DNA of 18,615 bases. Origin: CAYVQE01 sp964633205. Lineage in GTDB: Bacteria > Myxococcota > B64-G9. Made by a program: the position numbers and the translations under genes. The notes below the pieces were generated by a model. That model was given only the letters and a program-made list of their open reading frames with translations. It had not been told where the DNA came from and ran no database searches. How positions within the stretch are numbered: the first letter of the stretch is position 1; the number at the start of each line of letters is the position of its first letter. The stretch is taken from assembly GCA_964633205.1 (NCBI GenBank), contig CAZWFN010000126.1, positions 1 through 18,615 of the forward strand, read 5' to 3'. Positions 16,001 to 18,615 of the stretch are shown piece after piece.

Positions 16001-16032
16001 AGGTGAAGCTCGACGAAAACGTCCCGTGTCGC
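15997..16032 (+). pseudogene. N-terminal stub of a DUF5615 PIN-like toxin
   Basis: The start ATG overlaps the DUF433 stop (ATGA) and the first twelve residues, MKVKLDENVPCR, match the invariant beginning of DUF5615 toxins, including the Asp-Glu-Asn metal-site motif. Immediately after this the frame turns to sequence with no family resemblance and runs on to a stop at 16290 across the end of another gene. No further piece of the toxin was found up to 16137. The toxin was therefore lost by a deletion or insertion close to its 5' end. Confidence 0.8.
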
Positions 16033-16137
16033 TATCCTCCCACCACCCACCATGCGTCAGGCAGCCCAAGGGCTGATGCGCCCAGATCGGCCCGCTCGTG
16101 GGATCGGTGGGTCGGAAAGCCCCCAAGGGCCCTCAGG

Positions 16138-16911
16138 CTAGTGGCTCTCGCAGCGCAAGCGAAGCAAGCGGCCCGCAGCCACTCGCTCACAGCGCGATTT
16201 GTCCCATGCCCCGCAGGATTCGACCGCCTGCAGCAGCCGAACGAAGAGTTGAGCGGCGGGGGACGGGCAGCGGGCGTCGAAGGTATTTGAAGCGGAGTCG
16301 GCCTCGACCTTCCGGCAGCGGGCGGCGAGCTCGTTGCGAACGGCTTTTCGGACCGGAGCCGGCGCCTCCATCAACTCCACGCGCAGCCAGCGACCGTGCC
16401 GGGCGGCCTCGGCCAGGTACTCTTTCAACCAGTCGCTCAAGGCCGCTGAAGCGCCGCGCAAAGCCCTTTTGCCCGCCGCCATGGCCGTCGCCTTTCCGGC
16501 ACTATAGGGCGGGCTGCTGACCGCCTTGCGAAACAGGGTCAGGCCCCGCAGCGGATCGCTGGCGGTCACGATCAACTCGACCACCAGCCGGCCCTCGCCG
16601 GCTGCGGCCTGCTCGCCGCCCAGTTCCACCAACAGGTCCAATCCGGCGTCGTCCAGACGCATCGGAGCGGACCGGCCAGCGGGCCCGGCGCCGTGTGGAT
16701 CGGCCATGAAACGCAGACCCGGCAGTCCCGAATGCATCAGATCCGCCGTCAGCAACTCGCTCAGTGCCCGCGCCGGTGCCCACCCGGCGGCCGAATCGGC
16801 CGGCCGCACCGCGATCGACAAGCGGGCCTGCCCGGCCAGGGCCGGCGAGGCCAGCAGAGAGCAAAAAACCCACAGCAAGGCCTGGCGGGCCGAAGCAACT
16901 CTTCTCGACAT
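16138..16911 (-). CDS. Exported protein of unknown function
   Basis: A 257-residue protein that I do not recognise. The ATG at 16911 has a strong GGAGGG 3 bases upstream, followed by a signal peptide (basic start, then 'ALLWVFCSLLASPALAG', cleavage after about residue 26), so it is exported. An in-frame extension to 17025 has no such support. The mature part begins with a strand-rich segment ('RLSIAVRPADSA') and then alternates helices and strands ('RLVVELIVTASDPLRG'), somewhat like periplasmic accessory proteins. The last 60 residues hold five cysteines ('AARCRKVEA', 'DARCPSPA', 'VESCGAWD', 'SRCER', 'LRCESH'), suggesting a disulfide-bonded C-terminus. It is divergent from the sigma-factor gene, so it could belong to that regulon, but no evidence goes beyond position. 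Confidence 0.7.
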   Translation of the reverse strand: MSRRVASARQALLWVFCSLLASPALAGQARLSIAVRPADSAAGWAPARALSELLTADLMHSGLPGLRFMADPHGAGPAGRSAPMRLDDAGLDLLVELGGEQAAAGEGRLVVELIVTASDPLRGLTLFRKAVSSPPYSAGKATAMAAGKRALRGASAALSDWLKEYLAEAARHGRWLRVELMEAPAPVRKAVRNELAARCRKVEADSASNTFDARCPSPAAQLFVRLLQAVESCGAWDKSRCERVAAGRLLRLRCESH

Positions 16912-17024
16912 GTGCCCTCCCTTCGCATCCGACCACGGCTCGCATTCAGAAACCGCAGTCTGGTCCAGGATACCGGGAAAAGACCCGAATGGCAGACAAA
17001 AGCGGCAAATCCCCGATTCCGTCA

Positions 17025-17084
17025 CCAGCCCCCGCCGGCCCCGATGTCGGTTTTGGTGAGCTACGGAGGCTGGATCTTTTTTTT
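17025..17084 (+). other. Leader with terminator-like hairpin and T-run
   Basis: Between the two divergent genes, CCAGCC (17025-17030) can pair with GGCTGG (17068-17073) across a long loop, followed after three bases by eight T (17077-17084). On the plus strand this is like an intrinsic terminator or attenuator in front of the sigma-factor gene. The loop is long and the stem only six bases, so a terminator is doubtful. It could equally be a chance feature. Confidence 0.25.
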
Positions 17085-17127
17085 CGGGGCTGGGAACCTT
17101 TTGAGCTGCGGGTCCGAGTTACGGGGC

Positions 17128-17742
17128 ATGAACCCACCTGTGGCCAATCGGGCCCGCTGGAGCGCGGCCGTGGAATCCAGTGGCGAGGACTTCAGCCTGG
17201 CAGGTGCCCGGCGCGGCGACACGGCCGCCTGCCGGGCGCTGGTGCTGCGCCACCAGTGCCTGGTGTTCGCCATCCTGTCGCGCCTGCTGGCCCCGGCCGG
17301 CCGGCTCGACCGCCTCGAGGACCTGGCTCAGGAGACCTTCCTGCGGGTCTTCCGGTCGCTGGACCGCTTCTCGGCCGCCGGACCGGCGCGGCTGTCGACC
17401 TGGATCGGCACCATCGCCAGCCGGGTGGCCATCGACGAGCTGCGCCGGCCGCGACCGCAGCGGTCCGAATCCCCGGCCGCCGCCGACGCGCTGGCCGTGG
17501 CGCAGTCCACCGAGGACGCCCGGCTACGGCGGCTCAGACGCTGCCTGAACGAGGCCCTGGCGTCGCTGGCGCCCGAGGCCCGAGCCCTGTTCGTGCTGCG
17601 CGCCTATGAGGGCTGGTCGCACCGCGAGCTGGCCGAGGCCTTCGGCGTGCCGCCGGGGACCATCAAATCGCGCCTGGGCCGCACCCGCGCCAAGCTGCGC
17701 CGGACGCTGGACGAGCTGCTGGAGGTGGCCGATGAGACCTGA
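17128..17742 (+). CDS. ECF-type RNA polymerase sigma factor
   Basis: A 204-residue extracytoplasmic-function sigma factor. The ATG at 17128 has GGGG just upstream. Region 2 is recognised in 'LVLRHQCLVFAILSRLL' through 'LEDLAQETFLRVFRSLDRF', with the -10-binding helix following ('ARLSTWIGTIASRVAIDELRR'). After a linker, region 4 contains 'LAPEARALFVLRAYEGWSHRELAEAFGVPPGTIKSRLGRTRAKLR', the helix-turn-helix that contacts the -35. The stop overlaps the start of the next gene by 11 bases, the standard arrangement with a cognate anti-sigma factor. No promoter was resolved; ECF operons are often auto-activated. Confidence 0.93.
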   Translation: MNPPVANRARWSAAVESSGEDFSLAGARRGDTAACRALVLRHQCLVFAILSRLLAPAGRLDRLEDLAQETFLRVFRSLDRFSAAGPARLSTWIGTIASRVAIDELRRPRPQRSESPAAADALAVAQSTEDARLRRLRRCLNEALASLAPEARALFVLRAYEGWSHRELAEAFGVPPGTIKSRLGRTRAKLRRTLDELLEVADET

Positions 17743-18553
17743 GCGCGACAACGCCGAGCGGGCGCTGCTGGCTGAGCTGGGCCGGGATCGGCAAGAGCTG
17801 CTGCCGGCCGCCGAGCCGCCCGCCGGCTTCGCCGACACCGTCTTGGAGCGGCTGCAGACCCGCGGGCCGCGCCCCGGTGCGGAGGCACAAGTGGACGCCC
17901 CACCGACCCTGCCCTGGCCCGAGACCGAGCCGGCGCCCGCGCCCGGCCCGGCCGCACTGCCGGCCTCGCCGGCCCGCCCCAGGACCTGGCTGGCGCTGGC
18001 CGCCGCAGCGCTGCTGCTGGCCGGCGGCTTCGCCCTGGCCTGGCTGCTGGCCGCGCCGGATGACCCCGCGCCGAGCGCCGGCCCGGAGCCCAGGACACCC
18101 GCCGCGCCGGAAAACGCCGCCCCGCGGGCTGCCGCTGTCGCCGGAGACGCCGAAGATGACCCGGCCGAGCCGCGTCCGGAGCAGCGCACGGCCGACCGGC
18201 CGGCGGCCGCTCCGCCCGACGCCCCGGCAGTCCCCCCGCCGCCACCCCGCGAGACCACCGCGGCCACCCGCCCGGTCGCGGAGACACCCGCTGCGCCAAT
18301 GGCCCCGGCGCGCCCCGAAAGCGCCGGGGTCCTGGCGCCGGATCCGCTCTCCGACAGCGACCGGTCGAGCAGCGACGTGGAGCGGGCGGCCCAACGGCTC
18401 TACGAGACGGCCTATGTCATCAAGCGGTCCAGACCGCAGCGGGCGATCGAGCTGTGCCGCGAGGTGATGGGCATGGTCGATCGAGAGAACGTCTACCATG
18501 GCAAATGCCGGCGCCTCATCGAATGGCTCGGATCAGCCCGGCAACAAGGTTGA
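17732..18553 (+). CDS. Probable membrane anti-sigma factor
   Basis: A 273-residue protein beginning inside the sigma-factor gene, with GGAGG 6 bases before the ATG. It has a short charged N-terminal segment (residues 1-45, 'ERALLAELGRDRQELL'), a Pro/Ala-rich stretch, one membrane span (about residues 86-108, 'WLALAAAALLLAGGFALAWLL'), a long Pro/Ala/Glu-rich periplasmic spacer (about 110-200) and a small helical C-terminal domain ('VERAAQRLYETAYVIKRSRP', about 210-270). Position and single-span topology fit an anti-sigma factor, and the N-terminal segment would hold the sigma factor. It lacks the usual zinc-binding anti-sigma (ZAS) His/Cys motif. The C-terminal domain could be the sensor; its helices resemble a TPR-like hairpin. 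The role is inferred from position, not homology. Confidence 0.6.
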   Translation: MRPERDNAERALLAELGRDRQELLPAAEPPAGFADTVLERLQTRGPRPGAEAQVDAPPTLPWPETEPAPAPGPAALPASPARPRTWLALAAAALLLAGGFALAWLLAAPDDPAPSAGPEPRTPAAPENAAPRAAAVAGDAEDDPAEPRPEQRTADRPAAAPPDAPAVPPPPPRETTAATRPVAETPAAPMAPARPESAGVLAPDPLSDSDRSSSDVERAAQRLYETAYVIKRSRPQRAIELCREVMGMVDRENVYHGKCRRLIEWLGSARQQG

Positions 18554-18615
18554 ACCCTAGGTTCCGCACTTTCCGGAAGGCGTTCTGGGGATTTTCCGAT
18601 CGCGTCATCGGGTAT

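Noticed and set aside
16033..16290. Continuation of the DUF5615 toxin frame
   Set aside because: The open frame continues but has no toxin resemblance and overlaps the 3' end of the exported protein gene on the other strand.
17094..17117. ECF-type promoter (GAACCT with TCCGA) before the sigma factor
   Set aside because: The two elements are only 13 bases apart, too close for the usual 16-17 base spacing of this promoter class.

Overview
The window is high-GC bacterial DNA (about 70% GC by eye, third codon positions almost all G or C). It most resembles a member of the Myxococcota or a related former deltaproteobacterial line. Three things point that way: a predicted surface protein ending in an Asp/Ala/Gly linker and a Cys-rich MYXO-CTERM-like sorting tail, large Cys-rich lipoproteins of the kind common in that group, and a lipoprotein serpin. 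The organism itself cannot be named from the sequence.

Layout. (1) 1-572 holds no intact gene: a cluster of hairpins and a short coding remnant. (2) 573-2508 is accessory: an AAA/DUF4143 ATPase divergent from a Phd-ParE toxin-antitoxin pair that has a near-consensus sigma-70 promoter. (3) 2556-5731 on the minus strand reads as purB (adenylosuccinate lyase), then a cyclic-nucleotide-binding-domain protein, then an exported TPR protein carrying a 15-bp minisatellite. (4) 5938-7983 on the plus strand is a tight three-gene set, SCP2-domain protein, iron-type alcohol dehydrogenase, SCP2-like protein, behind a promoter whose -10 is covered by a perfect 15-bp palindrome. (5) 8203-11133 encodes a 976-residue Cys-rich lipoprotein, closed by a clear intrinsic terminator. 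(6) 11395-12420 is a proline-rich membrane-anchored protein with a TonB-like C-terminus. It meets tail to tail with a Phd-VapC pair (12417-13120, minus strand). (7) 13254-15615 (minus) carries a serpin lipoprotein and the frameshifted MYXO-CTERM-like protein. (8) 15755-16032 is a DUF433 antitoxin followed by only the first dozen codons of a DUF5615-type toxin. (9) 16138-18553 has an exported protein of unknown function divergent from an ECF sigma factor and its overlapping, probably anti-sigma, membrane protein.

Working together: the clearest functional units are the SCP2-ADH-SCP2 operon (probably oxidation or reduction of a hydrophobic alcohol or aldehyde handled by lipid-binding proteins), the sigma/anti-sigma pair, and three toxin-antitoxin loci, one of them decayed. 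Much of the rest is cell-envelope protein. No single locus can be shown from sequence to be a new system. The SCP2-ADH-SCP2 unit with its palindromic operator is the best candidate for an undescribed pathway. No tRNA, rRNA, CRISPR array or complete insertion sequence was seen.
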